Part shown: positions 36,301 to 48,901 of the stretch, piece by piece
Layout: the number at the start of each line of letters is the position of its first letter
Position numbering within the stretch: position 1 is the stretch's first letter
Origin: Gymnorhina tibicen
Lineage: Eukaryota > Chordata > Aves > Passeriformes > Artamidae
Direction of reading: 5' to 3'
Length of the DNA stretch: 64,000 nucleotides
Assembly (NCBI GenBank): GCA_013399875.1
Contig: VXAZ01005694.1
Location: 2,462,817 to 2,526,816 of the forward strand
Made by a program: the position numbers and the translations under genes
The notes under the pieces: generated by a model
Seen by the model: the letters and a program-made list of their open reading frames with translations, nothing else
Told to the model about the DNA's origin: nothing
Databases searched by the model: none

Positions 36301-39300
36301 CTCCTGACAGACGAGCACGAACAATTGTGTTACTGCTCCTGTTGTCAGGAGTCATCCCTTCATTAACAAACGGGGGAAACTGGAGCCTCCCACCGTGAGG
36401 GTGAGGAGCAGCCTTCCACTGGCACCTTGAAGTCCTTGTGCCTCGCTTGGGCTACTGGGGGGAGCCTGCAAGGGCTGCCATTGCACTGGGTGCACCACAT
36501 CTCCAGCTTCCACCATCTGGCAAAGTGCTTGTTCCCGCAGTTCAGCACGAGGCCAGCAGCTGCTGCCTGTCCCTGGCACGCCAGGCTCATGGGCTGGGGG
36601 AGCAGCCAAACCCTCCTCAGGTCCATGAGGAACCAGGGGGCACGAAGATCAATCCCTCCCTGCCACACCAGGGACGGCTGTGCACGTGAATTCCTGATGG
36701 AAGATGTGAACTTGTATTATGCTTTGCTGACAAATCCCAATTTTGTCATTTCCTCTGGGTTCCTCCAGGGTCTAGAGAGGGATCTATTTTGGATGCAAGG
36801 TGTCACATTGCTGCCAAACTAACAGGAGAGGACCCCTCAGAGGGCAGTGGTGGGAAGCACAATCTGTGGTGTGCAATATCACTGCAGGGACAGAGGATTT
36901 TGAATGCACAAGGGGAAAAAGTTTCTTTCATCATCTTTCTTTTATCTGTCCTCAAGACCGTGTTTCACATTTCTCCTATCACTGGGGCAGGAAAAAGAGG
37001 CATCTTATAGTATTGTCCTAGAAATGGTCACAAAGGAGTTTGCAGGAGACAGCAACTTAGTTCCCACCATCTCCTCCTGAAGGAGCAGCAGCACCATGTG
37101 CTTTGGGGTGGCCGTTCTTGTGTTTGCCACGCCTGCCAGATACTGAAGGGTGTCCAAAGTAACCAGCAAACCCCTTGTGTGCAACAGCTTTGGATTAAAA
37201 AATAAAGATAACAGAAGTGGGCGCTGCTTTCTGAGACACACAGAGGGTTGGCAGTTCTGAAGAATTGGGTGCTACTGCCTCAAAGCATTTTGCTGGTTTG
37301 TTGTCTGAGGAGACAATGAGAGCCACGGAGTTACTGCTGCTGAAGAGATTGCTGCAAGTGAGCCGAGCCCTGGCGGCTGGCAGGAGGCGTGCTCCTAGCC
37401 CCACACAAATCTAAGTCGAGGATGGCAGCTCACACAGCAGCTGCCAGCTGCCATTGTCCTCTCCAGCCTTGCTGAGCAGCAGAAAGACCTTGCCACGGTC
37501 ATACATCATCCTCACTGGAGGTTCTTGGTTTTCCATACAAAACCCCGTTGTAGAGCCTCCTCTAACACAGACAATTGAGATACCAGCATGAATTCCCACT
37601 TATCCTGGTTCACTTTACATCTCTGGAGCCCCGAAAGTCTGTAGAGACACGAGTATTCACCAGTCGTGCCGAGTGCAGTAAAGAGGCATCTTGGGAGCAG
37701 AGCGAGGCTGTGAAGAGCACAGCACAGCACAAACCTGTGAAGAGCTTGGTTACTACTTCAGCTGCATTCTGCTAAAAATGCTTAAACAAAAAATGAAAAG
37801 AAAAAGGGAAAAGAGGACACAGTGTACAAGCATCATGCTGGTGGATTTATACATGAGAGAGTAGCTCCCTAAATAAACTCCTTGGTAGAGTCAAAATTAT
37901 AGAGAAGGAGTCACTCAGGCGTCAGATCGGGTGGGAGAGCAGCAATGCAGACACTCACTTGTGGTGCTGTGCTACAGCTGAACCTTCCTGCCTTTGGTGG
38001 GTGCCATGAGTTCCCTGGCTGCTCCTGCTGCTGAGCCCCAGCTCTCTCTGAAAACCACCTTCACAGTCACCACTTGGATTGGGAAAACATACCTGAATCC
38101 AAAATACGCTACTTTATAATGAAGGATATCAGCAAAAGTGGTAACAGTTCAAAATACCCTTAGAAGGTGCTTTCTCAAACTTCAATGACTACCACCACCA
38201 CCATACTCAGAGTAACTCTTAATGCTAACGTAATTAAATCATAGATGAATGGCATGAACTGCTGATTGAAGTCACGTGGGGACTAAAAAAATGAGACGCT
38301 GAAATCAAACTTACCTCCATCTGCACTTTGCACTCAGTCTTTACATCCCCCGTGCATGTATTGCACATCCTCCAGTCATTCAGTATCTGACACTGCATTT
38401 TGCAGCTCTTTGCAACTGCAGCCTACAAGGGTCTGCAAACATGTGCCCCTTCTGTGATGTGTCAGTCACTTCAGCTGCCAGGTAGTCTCAAATATTTCAT
38501 ATGGGACTTTGTGAAGGGCTTGTGTTGTTGCCAGGAATGACCTGGCTGGGAAAGTCAATATGCTTTGTAGACAATAAGGAAGAACAGAGGAAGAACATTG
38601 CTACCTCCATTTTAATATCAAACCGTATCTCCAAGTCTTTGGATTCCTGAGAAGCCTCAGGCAGTCTACAGTGTCTGATCACAGTTAATGTTCAGCTCTG
38701 TGGCTGAAGAAACAGAACTCCTCTTTGCTAGGTGAAGAGCTGGATTATCAAACCCACCAGAAATAACGGGGCAATTACAGGTCAGAACGGGGAACAGGGA
38801 AGTGCTGGAATGCCCAGGGAGCAACAGCACAAACAGGAACAGCCCTCCTGATGTCTAAGCTACCACTAGCATGAGGGATAATTTAAAGAACCAAAGTAAT
38901 GAGAGGCTGGTGACACATAACTGGTGGTCTTGGATGGCAGCAGTGGTAGAATTTGTGCAATTACTAATTTGAAGAAATCAATTCATCCTGCACAGTTAAC
39001 GAAGGAAGCATCTGGCAGAAAAACAGTTACATAAATACCTCACTGAAAATTGCATCATGGACACGTTAGGCATGAGGTCATGTAGATTTTCTAATTTCCA
39101 GACCTTTGCCATTGCAAACCTGGTATTCTCGAAGCATGATTTCCAGTGGGCAGCTCTGCATACATAAATATGCTCCCACAGATGGGCACAGACACATCTA
39201 TGCATACGTGCACTTGAGTACATTGGGCTACAAGATGAGACACTGCTTAGAGCTAAAACCAGCTTCTGTGCATTATATAAGAAAGGTTAAGAGCGTTCAT

Positions 39301-42085
39301 ATACATTCCAAGACTTGTGGTTCCCCAGAACAGTGTGCCCTTACAGAAAATGAAGGGTTTACTCAAGCCGAACAAAAATCCTTCTAGGATGGGTTTGAGC
39401 TACAGCAGCCACCCATCTTTTTTAGCAATACATAAAGAAGCCAAATGTTTTTTTAACTTGCCTTGTCACAAGATTTGTGTCCATAGACATTCTTGGAGCT
39501 GAATTCCCACTGAAGTAAGCGACAACTTCACACAAATGGGCTGCAGTACCTGGGCCTAAACATTTAACTTCTTAGTCAATCTTCTAGAACAGTTTTAAAG
39601 TTTGCAACTGTAAACACTGGGAAAAGCTACTGCTCATGTACTTAAAACCAGATGGGCTTAAAGCCCACACCCAGGGAATCACTTGCTGTAACCCCACAGC
39701 TACACCCAAGCTGGTCCCAGCTGTTCCACTGACGTTTTATAGCACATCACCAGGAAATTCAGAAATAAGGTCTACCAGCACAAGGTGTATGGCTCTGTTT
39801 GCTTGATATGCAAAAAAGTTGTTTGCACCTCATTTTATTAAATACCCACCTACAAAACATTTCGTTTCCCATATGCCCTACTTGAGGGTTTTTAAAGACA
39901 TTAAAGAAAGAGGACTTTGGCTATTTGCCCGAGGTTTCTAAACATCCTGAAGCCCAGTGAGAAGAGCTACTTGATATCTCAAAATCCCTGTCTAAAGGTC
40001 ACTAGTCATATACCGATCATTAGCACAGGCAATGCACTTTAATGACTGTTTTGGGGTAATCTTTGGGCCAGCTGATGCACCCCAGAGCTTCAATCCACAT
40101 AAGCAGAAGGCATCTGCAGCACAAGCGCAGCAGATCCTGTCAGAAATAGGAGATCCTAAATACATAGCTTCTCCCAGTGGATTGCAGATGTGGTTTCAGC
40201 AGTTTCCCTGACTGGTGTGACTTAGAAAAGCAGGTTTTCCCAAGTCATCCTGGCTAGAGCACTGCAGAAGGCCCATGTTTAATGAGGAGCCTGGGCAACA
40301 CAGGGGCTGTGCACGCCCCTGTGAACCCATCTGCAAAGGAAAATGTTTCAAATCTGTGTATGCTTAATCCCAGGGCTGACCATTTGCTGTTGCCACTGCT
40401 GCCTTGCCTGTTCAGTGTCACAGTAGCTGCAGTCAACACAGACAATTCTGTTCAGATGCCTCGTGTTTTACTGCACAATGCATAAAATGTAACCTGATAA
40501 CGCACAAAAGGCATTTGGCATCTTCCCTTTTCAGCACGAACAGTGTTATTGTTATGGGCCATCCAAAACATGAGTCAGCCTGTGGGGACATGGCCCTGCA
40601 ACTCACCAAGCAGCAGAGCCAGCGTGGGCTGCAGAGCTCAGCTCAGCTCTCCCTGCAGATGTGCTGCTCTCCCTGCAGATGTGCTGTCCCGCTGGTGCGG
40701 ACTCGGACTCCTGCCCTTCCACTACTCCTTTAAAAAGGGCAAGTCCTTCAGAAGTGGTGTTCGTGCCATTATCAGACTGATGGGTACCTTGTTGTACAGT
40801 AATTGGTTAAATTTATGTGGCATGTGGTTTCATTCAGCTGATCTGGACTGTGCTGCAAAAGCCAGGCACACCCTGGCCTGACAGGAATCACGAATCCCCT
40901 TCTCAGCCAGAGACACTCCAGTGAACACAAAGCAGACTGGGAACCAAAAGGCTGATGGACTCTTCCTTTCAAAGCTCTCGAGACCCTTAAATCCCCACGC
41001 ATCCTTTTTCCACACTGCTTTACATGCCTTATTGAAACCCGAGTGATTGAAATCCAATTAGCAAAGGGAAGGGAACGTCCAGGCGCTGAGATGAGGACGC
41101 CTGTTCCTGTTACACATGTAGTCACTTGTACCGAAACAAGTCAGGATCTTAAGAGCCCCCTGAAATGATAAATTGAGGAAAAGCAGAAGGGACAAGGCCA
41201 GCAAGAAAGCCCAGGGAAAAACTGGCTGTACGGACAAACCAAAGGAGAAAGGAATGGAGAGAAATTGGTTAGAAAGTGTCCCAGCTTGGGGAGGTCTGTG
41301 CTGTCAGGGCTTCAGGACAGCTGCGGAGGATCTGGTGGAGCGTGTTTAGCATGGACATTGTTCTACCAGTGGGACCCAGTGTTGCAATGCTATTCTCTTT
41401 AGAACAGTCAAAAACGCCAGAAAAATGAGATTTTTGTAGTGACATTACTCAGGCAATTTCCCATGTCATCAAAACACGTCTGGAGACTGGACACTGGGTA
41501 GAGCCCATTTCCTCCAGCGCTGCAGGGAGCACAGCTCATCCTGTGTCACAAAGCCATGACTCCCCTGCTCCCGAGGGACAGGACCCACACCCAGGTTTCA
41601 CCAGGATCACGCTCAGTAGGGCAGTCGTGCTGGCCTTTCCACAGCAAGGCTTTCCAGGCACACTGCTCTGGAAGATGCGATCCCTGACTCAACACGGGAT
41701 GCACATCTGGAGTTCAGTCACTCATTAGCAATGCTTAAGTCACACTGACTAGGAAAACAGGCAGGAGAGACAAAGGGAACAGCTGACTGTAATAGCAGCT
41801 GTTTTATCTCCACTCACCTGACCTGTGAGGTCCAGGGGTATCTGGGACACCCCTGTGACTGCCGGTCCCTCGCCTTCACCTTGCAGGCAGCCCCAGCTGT
41901 GTCCATGAGCATTACCACGCGTGAGGTGCAGCCAAACCCCCCGGCGGGGTTGTCCCACTGGTGCAGGTGGACAGCAACTGGGACCTCAAGCCTGGTGTCA
42001 GGGAACAGCCATGCAGCCACTCAGTCCTCCTACCTGCCCTCCCATCCTGGGCACGCAGGAGAGGGCACCGAGCAACACGCACTGA
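33304..42085. other. Intergenic or intronic, no exon seen
   Basis: Unique sequence without recognisable genes. Low-complexity spots are an A/C-rich stretch at 35033-35108 (aaaaaccaaagaaaaactcc type), a T run at 35287-35299 and a short TG repeat at 34711-34732. Open frames up to 215 codons have no domain and overlap frames on the other strand. A small plus-strand exon could be missed here. Confidence 0.45.
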
Positions 42086-42153
42086 AATAAAGACACGGCA
42101 CAGAATTTTTAAATAATTTTATAATTTCCTGATGAACTTAGTCTGTGAATAAA
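42086..42153 (+). terminator. Possible plus-strand poly(A) signals
   Basis: Two canonical AATAAA hexamers lie 62 bases apart on the plus strand (42086-42091 and 42148-42153), at the point where GC-moderate sequence changes to AT-rich sequence. They would suit the 3' end of a plus-strand transcript from the gapped island, convergent with ERC1. AATAAA also occurs by chance in AT-rich DNA, and no exon upstream has been identified. Confidence 0.25.
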
Positions 42154-43684
42154 AAAAGAAGAAAAAAAATGAACAAAGTGTTTATATTATCAAGGCAAAG
42201 TTGAATATAACACATTTTCTTTGCAATTTCATTATCCTGTCAGTAACATGACTCCAGCAATAAAACACATACAAGTTGAAGGCAGCGTGTGCACTTGCAT
42301 CACGGACACCAATGTCTCCCGCTGCTGTCATTTCCAAAAGGAATTCAAGTACACTAGATCCCATCCCTAAAGCCCGTCTCCCCCTCCACTAAAGTGCAAC
42401 ACGTCTCTTCCAAAGCAAATGAGGGATCTGTGTCTGTGGAGTGGATGGAGCATCCCACAGAATTTGTTTAACTCCACGAATGATTTGTGAACTTGGTGTG
42501 CAGCTCTCCTCATTCACTGAATTGGAAGGAAACGGCAATATACTGTTTTAGTGGGCTTGGAGCAGCATGTTGGGCTAGCACAGAAATTATTCCCCTGTTC
42601 ATGGTCCCATTGGATTTGTCCTCCTCCAGCATCTGAACAAATAAAGGCATCTTACACTAAAGCCTCCCCAGTTATACTGTGATGAGTGTGTAATGAGGGG
42701 CCAAACGCAGCCACCTCTGGCCAGGGAGGGAGGCCTTGGCCTTGTCCGCAGGGAGCTGGGAAGATGGGGCAGATAACAGGAACAATGTCTACTTTTAAAA
42801 CTCGGCTTCGAATTTGGTTTTTAAGATAACCACATTTTAAAACAAATAAGAGTATACGTGACCCATAGATCCATTTTTTGCCAGTTTCCAAGTGAAAGAA
42901 ACCAACATTTTGAACAAAAAGCCCTACCAGAGCACCAGGAACCTAATGGGAATATCTACTTAAAAGCAAACCAAATTGACTTGATTTTCAAGATCTGAAC
43001 TAAGCTTGCAAAATGGGGACAAACAGCATATGGTTAAGTTTGATAATTAAAATACATTCACTTAATGAAATTCTTTATCTACTGTCATAGGTAAAGTGAT
43101 TTGTCAGGGTTTTTTTGTTAACCTTACACACCAGTTTAGCCTCATGTTGTTCCTTTTAAGCAATGCAAGTCTTCGATGCAACCAGAGCAGAAAGTGGCTG
43201 CTGGTCCTTTCCCACCCCATAACCCGCTTGGGTACATGATCAACGGGTCAAGGAAAGGAAAGGCAAGGCAAGGAAATACAACTTTGATAACGAACCTACA
43301 CACAACTACCTGCACCAGCTGATCTGCACTTGCTCGTGTCCCTGGCATCAAGGAGCGTGATGGAGAAAACAGAAAATTTGGCCAAAGCGTTTGGCCCATT
43401 TACATCAGTGGTTCCCTTCTTAGCGGACACCTGGTGTTGACAAGTGTTACCAGAAAAGATTGATTTCCAAAATACTGTTTCATTCTGCCCATTCCTGTCT
43501 TACACGTGTACAGTATAAACCTGGGAAAGCAGGAATTTATACAGGGTTTGTAACATTTCCTAAGAGGCCAAGCTGCCTTGGACCTCAAAAGCCTGTGAAA
43601 GGCAACTGGTTGTAATTATAAGCCCACAAATCCTTTTCCGTACAATCCTGAGAGGAGGAGTCATGGCTTTGTTGCTTCTTTACT
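42154..43684. other. AT-rich stretch between candidate 3' ends
   Basis: AT-rich noncoding sequence without repeats or long frames, left of the distal ERC1 poly(A) candidate. It may be the tail of a longer ERC1 3' UTR or the spacer between convergent transcripts. Confidence 0.4.
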
Positions 43685-43693
43685 TGAATTCCT

Positions 43694-43709
43694 TTTAATG
43701 AAATTTATT
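43694..43709 (-). terminator. Candidate distal ERC1 poly(A) signal
   Basis: Plus-strand TTTAAT (43694-43699) and TTTATT (43704-43709) are ATTAAA and AATAAA on the minus strand, five bases apart, inside an A/T-rich block. Placed about 5 kb past the ERC1 stop. Confidence 0.35.
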
Positions 43710-46700
43710 TTTATATATTTTTTAAAACACATCTTTTTCAGTTCTACTACTATCTTTTTTTTCAATCCGACAACAGACACACATTGTTGGTAACTGCCCC
43801 AGCCTTAGGACCACACAGACAATATCGACAAGCAGAAAACAAAACAGGAAAAAAACACCCCTGAAAAAGTCAGGGGAGATACTGATGACAGGGTTACAGC
43901 ACTCACCACACACACTGGAAAAAGTCAGGATTTCTGAGTTTATGCTTTTGACACTAAAAAGTTTTGAAACAGTTTTTCTCCTTTTTTTTTTTTTTGTTTT
44001 AAAAATAGTCAGCGAACACAGCCATTTTGTTCAGAAGGATCTGCTGTTGCGTAAGTTTCCTTCCATTTATGTGGAAAAAACAATTAAAAACATCGTTTTG
44101 TTTAAAAAAAACCCCTGACACTCCTCTTGCTCACCACGCTGATGAGAGGGGTCAGCAGAGTTGGCCTTGCCAGGCGCGACGCCCCGTGATGCCCCGTGCC
44201 CGACCCTCCCACCCCGCCGGCTTCGCTGGGGCAGTGTTGGTTATCCACAGCCTTCCACGTCCTCTCCGGGTCCCTCTTCCAGTGTGGGCGTTGAGCTGAG
44301 GAGAGGCTTCTTCCTTTCAATATCAGATGCCTTGATTGTACTCTTTCCCTTTTGCATTTCGTTGGAGTCATTTGAGGGATATCCGCGTTACGTATGTAGT
44401 GAAATTTTTGCTTTAAAATGCTATCAGTGCATGACTCTACATCCTTTGTAAAGACCCCTGCAGTGGCAGCGATTGGCAATTAGCACAGGAGTGGGGACTC
44501 AACCCTGTCAACCCTCATCAGATGTAGAAATTTCCCAACAAATTGAGCACTAGCAGCAGAATGGGTGGGAATTACAGGGCAAATGAAAAGAGGTGCCCCT
44601 TTGGTTCAAAAACCAGGGTTATCTCTACAAGACTTATGACATTTATGCTCCCTTGTGCAAATTTCAGAGCCCCGCAGTACCAGGAAATTTTCTAGAGAAG
44701 GGATGTTCCAGCCGCGCACCGAGAAACGGCACACATGGTTCCATGCTTCACGTCGGACCTTCACCTGCCGCCCCCAGGACTTGGCAAAAACTGGATACTC
44801 CAAAGAGGGTTTGGCATTTTCTGGAGTGAAAGCTGGTTAAAGGCAGTCAAAACAAGAGAGAATACTTAGAGAAGCTTAGAGCTTCATCTGGGAGCATGCC
44901 AGGTAATCCTTCTTCCAATGGCAAACAGTGCTCATGTCCTCACCCTGCAATTCTAGTGTTACGTCCTTTTAGTGTTGTACATGAGGCTGGATTCAGAGGA
45001 AAATATGGACTTGGAACGAGTGTGGTCACAGTGTCAGCTTTTACAGTGTACATGAGCTTCAGGCTTCAGTTATTTTTTAGCCCAAACCCTGCCAAAATGA
45101 CCTACTTCATTTTCTACAAACAGCTCCTTGAGTCCTTACATCTCTCAGCTTCTCTACAAATGACAGCTCGGAAGGAAAAAAAGTAACATTAAAGCAATTA
45201 AAACTTTCACAGCTCCCATAGCAAATGGAACTTCATTCAGCAGGAGAAGAAAAAGCAAGTTTCCCCAGGGGCCCTGGGAAGGGCCCCCGATTTCCTAGAG
45301 CTGCTGCACTGCAGGACCACTGTGGTAGGAAACTGTCTGCATCTGCCTGGCTGCTGACACTCAGGAATAAGATCTTAAAAGAGCAGTGGTGGGTTAGGCA
45401 ACTGGATGAGCATTGCAGGGTATGCCACGTATGGCCCTTCTGCCACGTGCCTCATATGCAATTCCACGACAGATTATGAGAATAAAATCCCCTTGCTGCC
45501 TTAAGGCCAACGGTGTAGCACTCCACACGAGTGAAAAGAAAAAGCTTTCAGTGGTCACGTTCAGCATTAAATCGTGGCCAGCAGTACCTCCCAAATCCCA
45601 AAGTTCCTCAAGCTATTCACCACAGGATCTCTGTCGACACAGGATCAGAGAGATTACCTGAAAGAGTTCGATGGAGATCAAGTCGGATCAAGACTGTTCC
45701 TAACTGAGATCTGCTCCCTCCCTGAAAGCACTTTATGGAAGTCTAAGATCAATCTTTAAGATGGGAAGCCTACAAGACCTAGGAGATAACAGTGGTTAAC
45801 GAGAAAAATTGCCAGGGCCCAACAATCCAGATGGAAGGAACAGCAGGTGTGTGGCTGGCAGATAAAGGACCAAATGGCCAGCGTGAAAACTAGCCAGGCT
45901 TGACAAACCCTCCCTGGGAAGAGGCCGGGAGATGTGTAAACAGTGAGCTTCACCTGGCTGCCGATGCACAGATCCTGCACACGCTGCTGTGACAGCACCA
46001 CGCCTTTGGCTGGGGCACTTTGAACTATAGAAATGCAGCCACGAGCTGAGTTAGAGATGCTGAAGAAGCAGCAGCACTTCCCTTCGATTTGTGGGCAAGG
46101 CAGTAAAGTCAGGGAATGGAAATAACAGCCCGAAGTGATCGCCCCTTGCTCCCATCCCCTCCCCCTGCCCCTGCCTCACAGAAACGCTATCAAGGAACAT
46201 CTCAGTAAGAGGTTTACAAGCAGGAGTCATTTGAACCATCGATAAGGGAAATTCCACAGCTTCTCACAGAGGAAGGATTGTTTTACAGCAGGGAACCAGG
46301 GCAGCTGGAGATTTGACCATATAAGTTAATGAGAGAGTCAGGAGGGGTGGCGGTGGCCGATGATGCTGGGCTGATGGCTCTGATGCTTTTACAGGCAGCA
46401 TTAAATTCCTTGAGTGAGTAATTAGGGGTGATGAAGAAAAAGCAAGAGGAAAGATTTCAAAACAACAGCTCCTATCGAAACGTGCTGACTCAAATAATGG
46501 GGCCAAAGGGGTGGTTCTGGGATGAGGCACGGCCCAGCAGTGTGTACAGTCACTGTCTGCACGCCTTCCGGCATTCCCCCCTTCCACACATTCAGGTTCC
46601 CATTACTCTCCTCAGACATGACACAAAAAAAAGCTTCAGACACTGGCTGCTATTAAGGATGAACTAAAGCTACTTCTCCTGATTTGCAAAGCACTGGCAA

Positions 46701-46817
46701 TTCAACAGTTGGAAAAGGTGTGAATTGCCTCTTCTTTGCAGACTTCTTCCTAGACACCCTGGCTATGAATCCAGCTCCTTCTGCTGAATTATTACAGTAG
46801 AATCAATGGGGATGTGA

Positions 46818-46823
46818 TTTATT
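46818..46823 (-). terminator. Candidate proximal ERC1 poly(A) signal
   Basis: TTTATT on the plus strand gives AATAAA on the minus strand. By my reading it is the first canonical hexamer after the ERC1 stop codon. It could define a short 3' UTR isoform of about 1.9 kb. Confidence 0.35.
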
Positions 46824-48320
46824 TTAAATCAGCTAGTTTTCAATAGAGTCTACAGGTACATAAGGTTTAGTTTTGCCCAATTTTCAGTGCTTGTTTGGAA
46901 AAAACTACAGGGTACATCTTCCCTTACTCAACCTTTTGCTGATTTCCTTTCTGGTGGAAGTAACTGGTCACTTCTAAAGATAAAAGCAAGATGTTAAAGA
47001 CCTACAGGGGAGCTGTGCTATGCATTTGAAAGACATAAGAACCGCAGTTTTCTGGAAAGGGCCTGGAACATTTTCCTTAGCGTAACAGCTTAGTGATTAA
47101 GCCCAACATGTAGTAAGCCATAAGGAATTAAACTGCAGACTCTGAATGGGAGGTTTACTGCGAAGATTCATAATTAGCTAGTGACTAGAAAACCAAGATT
47201 TCTTCCACTGCTGTGTTGATATTTGGTCTCCTTTTGCCTTCCCCTCACTCTCTGAAGTAATATGAGACAGCCAAAGGGAACAACTTCTTTAAGGAGCACA
47301 TGGGGAAAGGTTACAGGGTTCTGTCCTGCAGATGCCCCCAGACACACATAACCACTGGTAGCCAGGAAAAAAAGTGTCTCCCCATTAATGCATAGTCCAA
47401 GACTGAACACCCAAGTCCTACTCATAAAACAGGATTTCTGACTTGCTACCACAATGACAAACTGACCTGGTATTTCAGGTCATATTACCTATCAGCAGGA
47501 GCTGTAACGAGTGTCGAAGGTGGATGGGAATAAAACTAAGGCCTCTCATATACACACTGAAGAATTGCACTGGTTTAAGTAAAGCTGTGATTTTACACCT
47601 ACCTACTCAGCTGGGTGCCAACTCCAGCAGAGATGCTCCTCTTCGTAAGGGGTTATTGCTCTGAACTCAAACTCATTCCTCGTCAATGTAAGCTAAACCA
47701 AAATAAATTAAATTATAGTAAGAACTATGCTACTGATTTACCTAACTAAGCTTTAAATTTATATTTTTAAGCTAAATGATGCAATTTTATCATTTACAGA
47801 ATGCCTAAGACTATTCTGATGACAGCTAGTGTTCACAAAGCCATGGCCTGAAAAGCTGGACAAACTATACAAGTTAAAGCTGGGAACTGACCTGTTGACC
47901 ACACCTGCCTGAAGGGAGAGAGCGCTCTCTAAAGTAGGATCTTAGGAGACACAGACCTAGGATGAGACACGTCATCTAAAACCCCCCCAAAAATCAACAG
48001 ATGAAAACAGTTACCTCAAAAAATGTCCCACCTAGCACTTCAGAGTCAGACCAGTGAACAATAAAAATCCAAGTTAAGTAAACATCAAGTACCAGTATGC
48101 CTACCTTTTTTCCCAGCTGCTAGATGAAATGACTAACAGGAGCAAGTAGGGAAATTTTCCTTTCCTCGCTCTGTTATTTAAGAACATAAGAAGCATTGAG
48201 ACAGGCAGCAAGACCTGAGCTAGCTGATGCTGGCCAGCCATGAGCCATAATCAGAGCACACTCAGGTTTGGTTTCAGCACTGTGAAATTCAGGCTTTCAG
48301 CTTTCATGAAAATAAAAAAT

Positions 48321-48360
48321 AGGAGGAAGGAAAGAAGGTAAGAAGGAAAGAAGGAAAAAG
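48321..48360. repeat. (GAAG)n purine tract in ERC1 3' UTR
   Basis: Imperfect ggaagg/aaagaagg/taagaagg units, purine-only on the plus strand except for a single T. It would be pyrimidine-rich in the ERC1 transcript. Confidence 0.8.
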
Positions 48361-48763
48361 CAATATATTAATGAAAGGCAAGGGCTACTCTTCTGCAACC
48401 TCATGGAGAACTAGAGCTGCTTGTGTTCAGTGGATCCCCTCTTCTTTGCTCAGTAGACTTGGAAGAGCTCTGCTTAGCTGTATCCAAAAGTCACCACCAA
48501 CAAAGTCAATGGGGAATTGGATTCTAAAGTAGAAAGGCAGTGAGAAGATGAATACAAAAATGACTGATTAATCATAGACTGGAAGAACCTAGAGAGCATG
48601 TAGTCTTTAGAGGGGGTTTTTTTGCCTTTGTTTTCTTTGTAAAAGGTGCACCAGAAGTTTCTATTCCATTTTCTGTCTTTCACATTGCTCTCCACTCCCA
48701 TGGCTCCGTGGACTGACTGGGCTTGGCCACGGGTGCGCTGCTCCGCGGGACCGGTGGCCGAGG

Positions 48764-48901
48764 TCACGACGACTCCTCGAGGGCGTTGACGACCTGCTCC
48801 AGGATGTCGGGGCAGTGATCCGCTATCTGCTGGAGGATGGCGTTGGCGAACTCCTGCAGCTCTGCGCTCTCCCTCTCCCCCTTCTCCAACTCGTCGTGAA
48901 G
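48764..48901 (-). CDS. ERC1: ERC1 (ELKS), terminal coding exon
   Basis: ERC1 is a coiled-coil scaffold that binds liprin-alpha, RIM and RAB6 at presynaptic active zones and at cortical vesicle-docking and adhesion sites, and was also reported to act with IKK in NF-kB signalling. This exon encodes the last 45 residues: it begins LHDELEKGER, contains NAILQQIADHCPDILEQ and ends VNALEESS before TGA (48766-48764). These match the C-terminus of the long, ubiquitous ERC1 form nearly residue for residue as I know it. The sequence is the end of the FIP-RBD-like coiled coil. The acceptor is ccttgcag directly before 48901, and the junction is phase 0, continuing from the exon at 59359-59547. ERC2 and the brain ERC1 isoform instead end in a PDZ-binding IWA tail, so this exon identifies ERC1 and the long isoform. 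Confidence 0.94.
   Translation of the reverse strand, partial: LHDELEKGERESAELQEFANAILQQIADHCPDILEQVVNALEESS

Larger units (their letters stand above)
43685..48763 (-). other. ERC1: ERC1 3' UTR (extent uncertain)
   Basis: The minus-strand sequence directly after the ERC1 stop codon must be 3' UTR for at least some distance. Reading leftward, the first canonical minus-strand AATAAA is at 46818-46823 (about 1.9 kb after the stop). A stronger-looking cluster, ATTAAA plus AATAAA, is at 43694-43709 (about 5 kb after the stop). Mammalian ERC1 has a 3' UTR of several kilobases as I recall, so the distal site is plausible. A (GAAG)n tract lies inside. An AATCATAGACTGGAAGAACC-like stretch at 48571-48612 may be a very old minus-strand CR1 tail, but it is too degraded to call. 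Confidence 0.4.

Noticed and set aside
47917..47930. 14-bp perfect palindrome agagagcgctctct
   Set aside because: Short palindromes of this size are expected by chance in a 64 kb window; no partner feature nearby.
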